A stretch of DNA of 64,000 nt from Pontivivens marinum (GTDB lineage: Bacteria > Pseudomonadota > Alphaproteobacteria > Rhodobacterales > Rhodobacteraceae): NCBI RefSeq assembly GCF_900231835.1, contig NZ_OCTN01000007.1, forward strand, positions 82,556-146,555, read 5' to 3'. The translations under genes and the position numbers were made by a program. Below the pieces are notes generated by a model, which worked only from the letters and a program-made list of their open reading frames with translations, did not search any database and was not told the DNA's origin. The stretch's first letter is position 1. Each line of letters starts with the position of its first letter. This document shows, in pieces, positions 37,518 to 46,810 of the stretch.

Positions 37518-39610
37518 TATGGTGCAACCGTGCCTAGCATTGTTGGGCGAACGCCGGTGCCAATCTCATCATATGATAAAACCGGGCTGGATATACCGCG
37601 TGCGGCTAGAATTGCTCGAATAAAGCGTCGGCGTCGGGCAGCTGTAATGATCGCAGGATTCCGACCAGTTTCGGCAATTCTTGTAATTTCTGCTGCGATC
37701 CGTTCCGTTAACCTGTTGATGTCAGGTCCTGGCAAGGCAACATCATTTGCGCCGCCACTGCCTGAAACTTCATTTCGGGCAAAGAGAGCCTCCCACGCGG
37801 GGTCGAGTTGAATTAAGGGTAGTGCGCCATCAGTTTCACTTAGGGTTGCAGTTAATTGAAACGATAATCTGTGCCGAACATGCTCTGCCAAAACCTCGGG
37901 CGGGGTAGTTTGTGGGGCGGCCTCGCTTAATGCTTCGAGGATCAGGGGCAGGTTGCGGATGGAAATTTGCTCCTCCAGCAGCAACCGTAGAACGGTTTGA
38001 AGCGTATCTAGGTTAACCCTCTCTGGAACATACTCATCCAATAGCTTTTTGTTCGCCGCCGCGCGGGCAGGGTCTGTCGGGCTGGTAAAAGCATCGAGCA
38101 TTTTGCGCAGCGCGCGTCTAGTGAACAATCTGCCGAAATGGCTCTTGATAACTTCTAGCAGATGCGTGGCGATAACTTCAGCCGGTGTAATGATCGTATG
38201 GCCTGCAAGGTCAGCGCTGTTGCGATCGTCAGGATTAATCCACCGCGCAGGGGCGCCGTAAACGGGCTCAGCCACATCCTGCCCCGATGGTAATCCGGCC
38301 CTCTCATCGGGTAGCAGCATGAGGAGGCTGTTCGCCTCCAGATGGCTTTCCGCAACGCTAACACCCTGAATGCGGATGGAATAGCCGCCTAGGGTGCTGC
38401 CCGGATCATCTGTGAGACGAATTTCCGGCAGGATTAGTCCGTATAGTTCCGCGATATGATTGCGCATATTAACAATGCGCGCGTCGAGGCCGCTGGCTGC
38501 ATTCATCGCCACAGGCACCAGATCAGGCGCAACCGTGACGTGGATTTCATCAAGGTCTATTACATCACCTAGGCTACGTTCCTTGGCTATCGGGGCAGGG
38601 ACAATTTCCTGCTTTGCGGCCTCACGCTGTTCTCTTTTTTGTTTCTCTAGACCGAAATATGCTGCCAGCCCTAGGCCTATAGCGCCAATCATAAACGGGA
38701 TGAACGGCAAACCGGGAATAATCGCGAACACCGCCATTAGGCCCGCAACAGTTCCCAATGCCGCTGGATAACCGCCCAATTGCGTGAGAATTGCCTGATC
38801 TGCGCTATCCGTCGCGCCCCCCTTGGCCAGCAGCAATGCCGTCGCAATGGAGATGATGACCGCAGGAATTTGGCTAACCAAACCGTCGCCAACAGTCAGG
38901 ATTGCGTATGTTTCAAAGGCTTGCCCCGCTGGCATGCCATGAACAAACATGCCTATGGACAGGCCGACAATCAGGTTCAGTAGGGTGATCAACAGGCCCG
39001 CAATTGCGTCACCCTTTACGAATTTTGAGGCGCCATCCAGTGAGCCGAAAAAGGTGGTTTCCTCCTGCTCAACCTTACGGCGCTTGCTCGCATCCTCATG
39101 TGTCATCGCACCGGCGGCCATATCACTGTCGATGGCCAATTGCTTGCCCGGCATGGCGTCTAGAGCAAAGCGCGCGCCGACCTCGGCCATGCGGCCAGCG
39201 CCCTTTGTGATGACCATAAAATTCACAATCAGCAGGACGCAAAACACAACGAGGCCCAGATAGACGCTACCGCTCATCACGAACATGGCAAAGCCCTCGA
39301 TAACACCGCCAGCGGCCTGTGTGCCGGTGTGACCTTGCCCGATAATCAGCTTCGTCGAAGATATGTTCAGCGAAAGTCGCAGCATCAGGCTTGCCAGTAG
39401 GATCGTTGGAAAGGCGGAGAAATCCAGCGGCCTTTGAATGAACAGCGTGTTCGCGAAAATCAGGATTGCCAATCCAAAGGAGGCAGACAGCCCGAGGTCG
39501 AGCACAATCGCGGGCACTGGCAGGATCATCATGATGATGATCGCCATCAGCGCGAGGGTCATCAATACCGTGGGTTGGTACAGGACACGGATGTTGAATG
39601 TGGACCCCAT
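37517..39610 (-). CDS. flhA: Flagellar export gate protein FlhA
   Basis: 697 residues, normal for the family. Eight N-terminal membrane segments (to about 320) include the FHIPEP-type signature around FVKGDAIAGLLITLLNLIVG, followed by a cytoplasmic domain that binds export chaperones (from about 350). FlhA makes the nonameric ring that receives substrates and uses the proton gradient. It lies two bases after the transglycosylase gene and overlaps fliR by one base. Confidence 0.97.
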   Translation of the reverse strand: MGSTFNIRVLYQPTVLMTLALMAIIIMMILPVPAIVLDLGLSASFGLAILIFANTLFIQRPLDFSAFPTILLASLMLRLSLNISSTKLIIGQGHTGTQAAGGVIEGFAMFVMSGSVYLGLVVFCVLLIVNFMVITKGAGRMAEVGARFALDAMPGKQLAIDSDMAAGAMTHEDASKRRKVEQEETTFFGSLDGASKFVKGDAIAGLLITLLNLIVGLSIGMFVHGMPAGQAFETYAILTVGDGLVSQIPAVIISIATALLLAKGGATDSADQAILTQLGGYPAALGTVAGLMAVFAIIPGLPFIPFMIGAIGLGLAAYFGLEKQKREQREAAKQEIVPAPIAKERSLGDVIDLDEIHVTVAPDLVPVAMNAASGLDARIVNMRNHIAELYGLILPEIRLTDDPGSTLGGYSIRIQGVSVAESHLEANSLLMLLPDERAGLPSGQDVAEPVYGAPARWINPDDRNSADLAGHTIITPAEVIATHLLEVIKSHFGRLFTRRALRKMLDAFTSPTDPARAAANKKLLDEYVPERVNLDTLQTVLRLLLEEQISIRNLPLILEALSEAAPQTTPPEVLAEHVRHRLSFQLTATLSETDGALPLIQLDPAWEALFARNEVSGSGGANDVALPGPDINRLTERIAAEITRIAETGRNPAIITAARRRRFIRAILAARGISSPVLSYDEIGTGVRPTMLGTVAP

Positions 39611-39612
39611 GA

Positions 39613-40227
39613 TTAACGCCTATGCAGCGGGCCAGCCGCACGTGTTAGCAGCGGACCGGTTGCGCGCGTTAGATAAAACACCGACGCGGTGTTTTGTGCG
39701 GGTTCAAGACCTGCATCCGGTAGATTGCCGCGGATTTCATCGAATCGTGCGATATAGCGTTCAGAAAATTCAGGAGTGCCGGAGTGATATCGACCGGCGG
39801 CGCGGCTCCAGTCGCCAAACGTTTCGAAATGCTCATTGAGGTATTTCGCCGCGTATTCGGCGTTGGCGGTTGGGTCAAACATTGCTGCAACGCTGTCAAA
39901 CGCATCGCCATGCCACCGCCAGTTCAACTGGAAACACCCAACATCAAAGCTTGTTTGACCTTGTGATAGGGCATCTTCGGCGAATGATTGGGCCTGCTGT
40001 CGGGTGTCGAACCAATGGCCTGCCCCCTCAAGGTTAACGGTCCATGGCCATGGACGCAGCTCTCCATCACGGGGCCTGCCTGTTTCGGTCAATGTGATCG
40101 CGCGCATAACGTCGATGGGGATGTGTTGATCGCGGGCTGCATGGTTTGCCGCGACATCGCAAAGCGTTGCATCGGCGTGGACTGGGCCGGCAAGCATAAG
40201 GAATGCCATGATGTAACGTGGTTTCAT
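39613..40227 (-). CDS. SltF-like lytic transglycosylase for flagellar assembly
   Basis: 204 residues with a signal peptide (about 1-19, ending PVHA) and an SLT-fold domain: MRAITLTETGR with the likely catalytic Glu, FDVGCFQLNWRWHG (an SxGLMQ-equivalent segment) and PTANAEYAAKYLNEHF. It cleaves peptidoglycan so the rod can cross. In Rhodobacter sphaeroides the separate SltF works with a short FlgJ, which matches the short FlgJ at 26492. The start was taken at the signal peptide ATG. First gene of the flhA operon. Confidence 0.8.
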   Translation of the reverse strand: MKPRYIMAFLMLAGPVHADATLCDVAANHAARDQHIPIDVMRAITLTETGRPRDGELRPWPWTVNLEGAGHWFDTRQQAQSFAEDALSQGQTSFDVGCFQLNWRWHGDAFDSVAAMFDPTANAEYAAKYLNEHFETFGDWSRAAGRYHSGTPEFSERYIARFDEIRGNLPDAGLEPAQNTASVFYLTRATGPLLTRAAGPLHRR

Positions 40228-40275
40228 TGCCCGATTTCCCTGCTGTAGCATTCTTGCCAAACAGGATTACCGGTA

Positions 40276-40299
40276 GATGGTTACCGAAGAGTAACCATC
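40276..40299. promoter_or_regulatory. Inverted repeat upstream of the transglycosylase-flhA operon
   Basis: Nine-base perfect arms GATGGTTAC and GTAACCATC with a six-base spacer, about 50 bases upstream of the SltF-like start codon. The shape suits binding by a dimeric regulator. No T-run, so a terminator is unlikely. Confidence 0.45.
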
Positions 40300-40431
40300 A
40301 CGACATCTCATTCGATACAGGATTTTGAGCACTTCTTTGAAATGTAACATGCAGGAAATCATAATCGCCCTATCATTGCAGGGTGATTGGGGACGATTCA
40401 GCGGATTGCTGTTTTGAGATAAATCTTTGCG

Positions 40432-40460
40432 TTGACCATTCGAACTTAAACGAAGATAAG
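40432..40460 (+). promoter_or_regulatory. Housekeeping-type promoter of glpD
   Basis: TTGACC, 17-base spacer, GATAAG, ending 25 bases before the glpD start codon. Both boxes are close to the sigma-70 consensus with ideal spacing. Confidence 0.6.
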
Positions 40461-40485
40461 CGCAAAAAAATGAACGAGGTGGATC

Positions 40486-42045
40486 ATGAGCGATATTCTC
40501 GATCTTTGGGTGATTGGCGGCGGTATTAACGGTGTGGGTATTGCCCGCGACGCTGTTGGACGTGATCTGACAGTCGGGCTTTGCGAGCAAGGCGATCTGG
40601 CCGGTGCCACCTCATCCGCGTCCACCAAGCTGTTCCATGGCGGGCTACGGTATCTGGAATATCTAGAGGTTGATTTGGTGCGCAAGGCACTGATCGAGCG
40701 GGAAACATTGTTGACAGCGATGCCACATATCTCATGGCCGATGCGCTTTGTCCTTCCGTTTCATCCTGATATGCGGTTCGAGGGCGAAACGCCGGTTAGC
40801 CGTATTGTAAGCCGGTTGATGCCGTGGACCAAGGGGCGTCGCCCATCGTGGTTGATCCGGTTGGGCCTATTTTTCTACGATCATTTGGGCGGTCGTAAGG
40901 TTCTGCCCGCGACCAAGACTTTGGACCTGCGCACCGACCCGGCAGGTGTTGCGCTGGAAAATAAGTTCGAGAAGGGCTTTGAATATTCCGATTGCTGGGT
41001 CGAGGATAGTCGCCTTGTGGTTCTGAATGCGCGTGATGCGGCCTCCCGTGGGGCGGAGATTTTGGTTCGTACCAAATGTGTTGGTGCTGATCGTCACGAC
41101 GACCACTGGGTTATCCACTTGGAGGACGTTCGGTCCGGTGCGCGTTATCAACGCCGCGCCCGCATCTTGGTAAATGCTGGCGGTCCATGGGTTGAGGATA
41201 TCGTTCGCAATACGGTGAACATTGAATCGCGCGAAGGCGTCCGCTTGGTGCGTGGCAGTCATATCGTGGTGAAGAAAATGTTCGATCATGATCGCGCATA
41301 TTTCCTACAGGGTGAGGATGGCCGCATCATGTTTGCGATCCCTTATCAGGAGGATTTCACTCTGATCGGGACGACGGATCAGGATCACACGGCTGGCCCC
41401 GGAACCGCAGAATGCACGCTCGAGGAAGCGGACTATATGCGCAATTTCGTGAATGCATATTTCGAGGCGGATATTCAGCCCGAGGATATTGTGTGGACCT
41501 ATTCCGGCGTGCGTCCCCTTTACGATGACGGTGCGAAATCAGCGACCGCGGCGACGCGGGACTATGTTCTATCGCTGGATACAGCGCAGCAGCAGGCTCC
41601 TTTGCTGAATGTATTCGGTGGGAAAATAACGACTTACCGTAAGCTGGCCGAATCCGCTTTGGCAAAGCTGGAGGATCATATCTCTGGCAAGCGTTCGAAT
41701 TGGACCGCTGGTGTCGCATTGCCAGGTGGTGATTTTCCTGTGGATGGCGTTGCAGCATTGACGCAACGCGTGGCCGATGCCGCGCCCTATCTGACGGCCA
41801 AAACGGTTCGCCGGTTTGTTCGCGCATATGGCACCGACGCGCTGAACATCTTGCAGGGGGCGAGCAGTTTCGCAGATCTCGGGCGCGATTTCGGCGCTGA
41901 ATTGACGGAGCGGGAAGTGCTGTGGCTCATGCAAAATGAGTGGGCCCAGCGGGCGGAGGACGTTGTTTGGCGGCGATCCAAGCTCGGCTTGCGCATTACG
42001 GCAGAGCAGATCACGGCCTTGGATGACTGGATGCTCGACTGTTAA
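40486..42045 (+). CDS. glpD: Glycerol-3-phosphate dehydrogenase (FAD-dependent)
   Basis: 519 residues. N-terminal FAD-binding VIGGGINGVGIARDAVGR, then STKLFHGGLRYLEYLE, FVLPFHPDMRF, GAEILVRTKC, and the C-terminal VFGGKITTYRKLAE. It oxidises glycerol 3-phosphate to dihydroxyacetone phosphate at the inner membrane and gives electrons to quinone. No glp transporter or kinase genes are next to it: it stands alone within the flagellar cluster, with its own promoter, and overlaps the fliM end by four bases. Confidence 0.95.
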   Translation: MSDILDLWVIGGGINGVGIARDAVGRDLTVGLCEQGDLAGATSSASTKLFHGGLRYLEYLEVDLVRKALIERETLLTAMPHISWPMRFVLPFHPDMRFEGETPVSRIVSRLMPWTKGRRPSWLIRLGLFFYDHLGGRKVLPATKTLDLRTDPAGVALENKFEKGFEYSDCWVEDSRLVVLNARDAASRGAEILVRTKCVGADRHDDHWVIHLEDVRSGARYQRRARILVNAGGPWVEDIVRNTVNIESREGVRLVRGSHIVVKKMFDHDRAYFLQGEDGRIMFAIPYQEDFTLIGTTDQDHTAGPGTAECTLEEADYMRNFVNAYFEADIQPEDIVWTYSGVRPLYDDGAKSATAATRDYVLSLDTAQQQAPLLNVFGGKITTYRKLAESALAKLEDHISGKRSNWTAGVALPGGDFPVDGVAALTQRVADAAPYLTAKTVRRFVRAYGTDALNILQGASSFADLGRDFGAELTEREVLWLMQNEWAQRAEDVVWRRSKLGLRITAEQITALDDWMLDC

Positions 42046-43013
42046 GCGCCGGTTGGACGTTGGTCGACGATGCTGCGTAGATGCTCCGTCACCTCTTGCT
42101 GGGGATCATCGGTTAATCGTACGCCCTTACCCTCGTCCCGCGCGCCTAGGCGCGCGGCGGCGAAATACACTTGATTATCAGCAGTGCCCAAAACCAGCTC
42201 CAACTCATCAACGGCACTGCGCGGTACGGGGATGATGTCACCAACCCTCCAATCCTCGATTTGGCCCATGCTGACCTTGGCGCGATGCATGATTGCGGTC
42301 ATCGAGACAGGGCAATTCAGCGCCGCCTGATGCATGTGATCCTGCCAGATACCACCGGCACTATCGGTGCCGTGCGACTCGGTCGGTTTGCGGATGGATT
42401 GCAGGCTGTCCAGAACGGATAGCGGAATGATCAGCTCAAAATCAGCGTTGCGCGCCGCCTCACCTATATCAAGGTTTAGACCTATGGTCATTACATCGGC
42501 ATTTGGCGGTGCGATACTAACCTGCGTTACGTTCTGCTCCATATAGGCGAGGGCCAGCTTCCGCGCGACGGGGGCACCCATCGTTTCCTCCATCGCGCGG
42601 GTAAAGCAATCAATCGCTCCGGCCAGAAAATCCTCACACAGCTCCATATCAATGGCGGTTAAACTGCGCGTCGTCGGAACAGGGGACACGGTGGGGTCGC
42701 CGCCCATCCGCAGATCAACCAAGTGAAACACCAATTCGGAACTAAGGTTAATCATCGCCGCAGTGTCCAAACCGGGAATCCGCGCAATGCCCAGCATTGA
42801 TGGAATTGCGATACGCTCCATCGTGTCTGCCTGTTTCGACACCTCTGTCGCGGTGATGATCGCGCCAGTTGTAGTTTTGAACAAATCACGCGCCGTGCGT
42901 TCGATTGCGGCCGCAAACCGGACTGCAATCGCGGAAAATTCCGGCATCGGAACACGCCCATCGGGGCGTTGTGCGATTTTGCGTGCGATTATCGTGTCGA
43001 TTTGGTCGGCCAC
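42042..43013 (-). CDS. fliM: Flagellar motor switch protein FliM
   Basis: 323 residues. The N-terminus MADQIDTIIARKIAQ is in the place of the CheY-binding EIDAL motif but differs from it. The middle CheC-like domain and a C-terminal SpoA domain (about 240-305, with SMGQIEDWRVGDIIPVPRSA) support FliM. It is part of the rotor C-ring. The match in the middle is distant, typical for the group. FliG and FliN, its partners, are not in the window. Divergent from motB. Confidence 0.85.
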   Translation of the reverse strand: MADQIDTIIARKIAQRPDGRVPMPEFSAIAVRFAAAIERTARDLFKTTTGAIITATEVSKQADTMERIAIPSMLGIARIPGLDTAAMINLSSELVFHLVDLRMGGDPTVSPVPTTRSLTAIDMELCEDFLAGAIDCFTRAMEETMGAPVARKLALAYMEQNVTQVSIAPPNADVMTIGLNLDIGEAARNADFELIIPLSVLDSLQSIRKPTESHGTDSAGGIWQDHMHQAALNCPVSMTAIMHRAKVSMGQIEDWRVGDIIPVPRSAVDELELVLGTADNQVYFAAARLGARDEGKGVRLTDDPQQEVTEHLRSIVDQRPTGA

Positions 43014-43065
43014 GGTTCAGTAGCTCCGATTCTTGCTTTGCATAACCTGCTTAGCCCCTTGGTGA

Positions 43066-43080
43066 TTAACGAGGTGTTAC
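43066..43080. promoter_or_regulatory. CtrA-like box between fliM and motB
   Basis: TTAA-N7-TTAC, one base off the CtrA consensus, lies in the 162-base divergent region of two motility genes. Its position suits control of both. Confidence 0.35.
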
Positions 43081-43175
43081 ATCGCCCGTTAAACTAAAAT
43101 GCAGGGGATATCGGATGGAGCCATTAACACTTGCGATGAGTTTCTTGTGCAATGCAGTGTCCGAGGAGCATTTAG

Positions 43176-44003
43176 ATGGCCAGTAATTCCGGGGCGAACA
43201 GGCCCATCATAATCAAACGTAAAAAGGTCATCGCGGGTGGTGGGCACCATGGCGGTGCGTGGAAGGTTGCCTATGCAGATTTCGTGACGGCAATGATGGC
43301 GTTTTTTCTGCTGATGTGGCTGCTCAACGCAACGACCGAGGATCAGCGCGTTGCGTTGGCCACTTATTTTACGCCCACGATCTCAATCTCGAATGATTCC
43401 GGCGGTGGGGATGGGGCGCTTGGCGGGGATACGATTTATGCTGAGGATGTGATGGCGCAAACAGGGACTGGGGCAACGGATACTCGGCCTGCTGATGCGC
43501 AGGCGGCGCGGGGCGATACGGGATCTGCACCGGATGAAAACCTGATGGCGGGCGATGCGGAATTTGAAATAGCTGAGGCTATTGAGAATGCTCTGCTGGC
43601 CAGTGGCGGTGAAAGCAATCTAGCAAATGACCTGCTGAAACACATCCACACGGAGGTCAGTGATGAGGGTGTTGTCATCGATATCAATGGCCTAAGTGGC
43701 GCGCATTTATTCGCCGATGGCAGCACCAGACCAACGCCCCGGCTTGCAATTCTGCTAGATATGATTGCTTCGATTTTACCCGTTGTCCAAAACGACATAG
43801 CAATCATCGCCTATCGGCAGGACGGCGTGACGCCGGTTTCGGGTACGCAGCGTGCGGATGCTGTTGCCGCGTTGCTGACACGTCGGAACTTTCCTCCTGC
43901 GCGGATTGAGCGTGTTACCGGCCACGCGACGCATGGTGATGCTGATGTGGTTTCCGATCTGCGGCCTGACGATCGGGTTACACTCACAATTTTGCGCAAT
44001 TAG
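43176..44003 (+). CDS. motB: Flagellar stator protein MotB
   Basis: 275 residues: a basic N-terminus (IIIKRKKVIAGGGHHGGAW), one membrane helix with the proton-binding Asp35 in AYADFVTAMMAFFLLMWLLN, a long acidic/Gly-rich linker (about 80-145), and an OmpA-like peptidoglycan-binding domain at the C-terminus that is divergent from the consensus. MotA is not adjacent and must be encoded elsewhere. First gene of the motB-flgE-flgK-flgL-flgI group. Confidence 0.88.
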   Translation: MASNSGANRPIIIKRKKVIAGGGHHGGAWKVAYADFVTAMMAFFLLMWLLNATTEDQRVALATYFTPTISISNDSGGGDGALGGDTIYAEDVMAQTGTGATDTRPADAQAARGDTGSAPDENLMAGDAEFEIAEAIENALLASGGESNLANDLLKHIHTEVSDEGVVIDINGLSGAHLFADGSTRPTPRLAILLDMIASILPVVQNDIAIIAYRQDGVTPVSGTQRADAVAALLTRRNFPPARIERVTGHATHGDADVVSDLRPDDRVTLTILRN

Positions 44004-44062
44004 GAGTTTCTTAAAAGTGATGCGCGATGAGTCGTACCTGAATTGGTCGAAAGGACACCATC

Positions 44063-45376
44063 GTGAGCATCTCCTCCTCCATGAATGCAGGCGTTACCGG
44101 ATTGAACGTCAACGCTACCAAACTGGCTACGATTTCGGATAATATCGCGAACTCCTCTACCTTTGGATACAAAACGGCGGAGAGTGATTTCGCGTCAATC
44201 GCACTGGATTCTGGGGGTGGCACATACACTGCGGGGGGAGTGTCGGTCACAACGTTCCGTAATGTTGAGGCGCAGGGCTCGCTGGTCACGACTGATAACG
44301 CGACAGACATTTCCATCGCAGGCCGCGGCATGCTGCCCGTCACCGCGATTGAGGATGTGAACGCCACCGGTGATCAACCCCTGCTGCTGGTCAGCACGGG
44401 CTCCTTTGAACCGGACGAAAATGGGGTCTTGCGGACACAAAACGGCCTCGCACTATTGGGATGGCCCGCAAATTCGGATGGTAGCGTGACGCCACAGGCG
44501 CGCGACAGTGCCAGCGGGCTTGAACCTGTTCGGGTTACATCCAGCCAGCTTGCGGCGGAGGCCACCGAGAATATCAGCTTTGGTGCCAACTTGCCTGCAT
44601 CTGCAACCCGCGCTGGTGAGCCTGCTACCGCACTACCCATTGGCATTGAGTATTTCGGGAATTTGGGAACATCTGAGACGTTAACGGCAAATTTCACACC
44701 GCAAATCCCCGCTAGCGGACAGTCTAATACATGGCAGTTAGAGCTGACGGATTCAGCCAGTACGACCAATCCGGTTGCGATTTTTGAAATCGAATTCGAC
44801 GACTCCCGATTGGGCGCAGGTGGTATTAGTGAAGTCCGCACCCTCGCATCTGGTGCGGTTAATGGTGAGAGCTTCGATGCGTCCACCGGTGCGCTAACCG
44901 TCAATCTGGAGGGCGGGCCTGTTTCGATCCAAATCGGGCGGCCAGGTCAGGACGGGCAGTTAACACAGCTATCCTCATCGTTCGCGCCAAATGCAATCAC
45001 TAAGGATGGAGCGCCGGTTGGCAACCTGTCTACCATCGAAATTGATGAGGGCGGAACGCTGCGCGCCATCTATGACACAGGGTTCTCGCGCACACTTTAC
45101 CAGATCCCCTTGGCGGATGTCCCTAATCTTAATGGGTTGCGCGCCATGGACAATCAGGCATTCGCTCTGACTGCTGAAAGTGGATCAATGTATTTGTGGG
45201 ACGCAGGTAGTGGCCCGACGGGCGCAACGGTTGGGTTTTCTCGTGAAAGCTCCACTACGGATATTGCGGCTGAATTAACCGCGTTGATCGAGACGCAGAG
45301 AGCCTATTCCTCAAATGCTAAAATCATTCAGACGGTGGATGAGATGTTGCAGGAAACCACAAATATTAAGCGATAG
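44063..45376 (+). CDS. flgE: Flagellar hook protein FlgE
   Basis: 437 residues. The start is GTG with AAGGACA upstream. MSISSSMNAGVTGLNVNATK, SDNIANSSTFGYKTAESDF (rod/hook signature), a variable middle and the C-terminal ELTALIETQRAYSSNAKIIQ are all present. It makes the curved hook whose length FliK controls. Twelve bases from flgK. Confidence 0.93.
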   Translation: MSISSSMNAGVTGLNVNATKLATISDNIANSSTFGYKTAESDFASIALDSGGGTYTAGGVSVTTFRNVEAQGSLVTTDNATDISIAGRGMLPVTAIEDVNATGDQPLLLVSTGSFEPDENGVLRTQNGLALLGWPANSDGSVTPQARDSASGLEPVRVTSSQLAAEATENISFGANLPASATRAGEPATALPIGIEYFGNLGTSETLTANFTPQIPASGQSNTWQLELTDSASTTNPVAIFEIEFDDSRLGAGGISEVRTLASGAVNGESFDASTGALTVNLEGGPVSIQIGRPGQDGQLTQLSSSFAPNAITKDGAPVGNLSTIEIDEGGTLRAIYDTGFSRTLYQIPLADVPNLNGLRAMDNQAFALTAESGSMYLWDAGSGPTGATVGFSRESSTTDIAAELTALIETQRAYSSNAKIIQTVDEMLQETTNIKR

Positions 45377-45387
45377 GAGGAGTTGAG

Positions 45388-46809
45388 ATGAGCATCTCTG
45401 GCGCTTTTGCAAATGCACGTAGTGGTCTTGCGCTCAACGCGCGGGCGGCAGAGCTGGTCGGCTCAAACATCGCAAATGCCCTGACTCCGAACCATGCGAG
45501 GCAGGAAATCGTCGCGACTTCGTTGAGTACAGGAGGTGTGGGAATTGATAAAATCGCTCGCGCCTCTGATCCCGTTGCCATGGCCACTCGGTTATCAACG
45601 CAGGCTGAGGCTTCTGAGGCGACAACAATGCTTGAGGGGCATCAGCAGATTGCAGATTTGGCTGGTAGTGATGATGGTTCTACTGGGCTAGCGGCGTCGA
45701 TCAACCAGCTTGGGATATCAATATCCCAAGCCGCAATTGGTAATCAGGATCAATCTGCCCTGCAATCTGTGGTGTTTGCTGCGCAGGACGTTGTTGCTAA
45801 TTTCAACGATATGGCAACAGGGTTGCGGGCATTGCGGGACAGCTCAGATGCTTCTATCGCGGATCGCGTTGATAGCCTAAATGCGGGATTGCAAGCGATT
45901 GACGCGCTGAACGTAGAGATCGTGTCAGCAAATGCCCGGCTTCAGGATACAGCCGCGCTTGAAGAACAGCGCGAGGCCTATGTCCTGGAAATTTCTGAGC
46001 ACCTTCCTGTTTCCGTTGTTAGCCGTCAGAATGGCCAAATTGCGTTATTTTCCACGCATGGGGCGATGCTGCTAGATGGTGCACCTGCCACATTTGGTTT
46101 TGCCGCCTCGGGGGTAGTCGGGGATGGCGCGTCCATAAATGACGGGACCGTTAGTGGGTTAACGCTGAACGATTTACCAGTGGATGAAGGGGCTACTGGA
46201 TTGCTGGCGGGCGGTGGTCTTGCTGCTGATTTTGCGATGCGTGATGAGGTTGTGCCACAGGCGCAAAACGCGCTGGATGAATTGGCGGGCGTGGTATTGC
46301 AGCGCTTGGAATCTGCGGACGACACCCTCAATGCAGGGCAAGGCGGACTGATTTCCGATGGGCCGGCTGACTACGATCCTGCCTCGGCGCAGGGTTTGGC
46401 CGCGCGTATGAGTGTTAACCCCGCGCTGGACGGATCGGTTGCATCATTGGCTATGGTGCGTGACGGGTTTGGCAGCGGGGAAAATGGTAACGTACTGAAC
46501 GCACTGACGGCCGCGCTAACACGGCAGGATTCCGATCTTTCCGCAACCGGCGATGTATCGTCACGTGACCTGATTGGCCACATTTCACAGATGGCAACTG
46601 GGCTAAACCAGATCGCGTTTCGTGCTGAGCAAAGCAATGCTGAGGTTTCGGCGAGGGCATTATCCGCTGAAACAGCCCACGCGCAGAGCGTCGGCGTGGA
46701 TAGCGACCAGCAACTGCAATTGCTTCTGGAGATTGAGAACGCATATGCCGCGAATGCGCGTGTCGTCGCGACAGCCGACGCGATGATGCAAAAACTATTG
46801 GAGTTGTAA
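45388..46809 (+). CDS. flgK: Hook-filament junction protein FlgK
   Basis: 473 residues. The N-terminal ANARSGLALNARAAELVGSN, NIANALTPNHARQE and the C-terminal QLQLLLEIENAYAANARVVA mark FlgK; the middle region is variable. It is the first of two junction proteins and needs the FlgN chaperone for export. A clear AGGAGG ribosome site. One base separates it from flgL. Confidence 0.92.
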   Translation: MSISGAFANARSGLALNARAAELVGSNIANALTPNHARQEIVATSLSTGGVGIDKIARASDPVAMATRLSTQAEASEATTMLEGHQQIADLAGSDDGSTGLAASINQLGISISQAAIGNQDQSALQSVVFAAQDVVANFNDMATGLRALRDSSDASIADRVDSLNAGLQAIDALNVEIVSANARLQDTAALEEQREAYVLEISEHLPVSVVSRQNGQIALFSTHGAMLLDGAPATFGFAASGVVGDGASINDGTVSGLTLNDLPVDEGATGLLAGGGLAADFAMRDEVVPQAQNALDELAGVVLQRLESADDTLNAGQGGLISDGPADYDPASAQGLAARMSVNPALDGSVASLAMVRDGFGSGENGNVLNALTAALTRQDSDLSATGDVSSRDLIGHISQMATGLNQIAFRAEQSNAEVSARALSAETAHAQSVGVDSDQQLQLLLEIENAYAANARVVATADAMMQKLLEL

Positions 46810-46810
46810 G

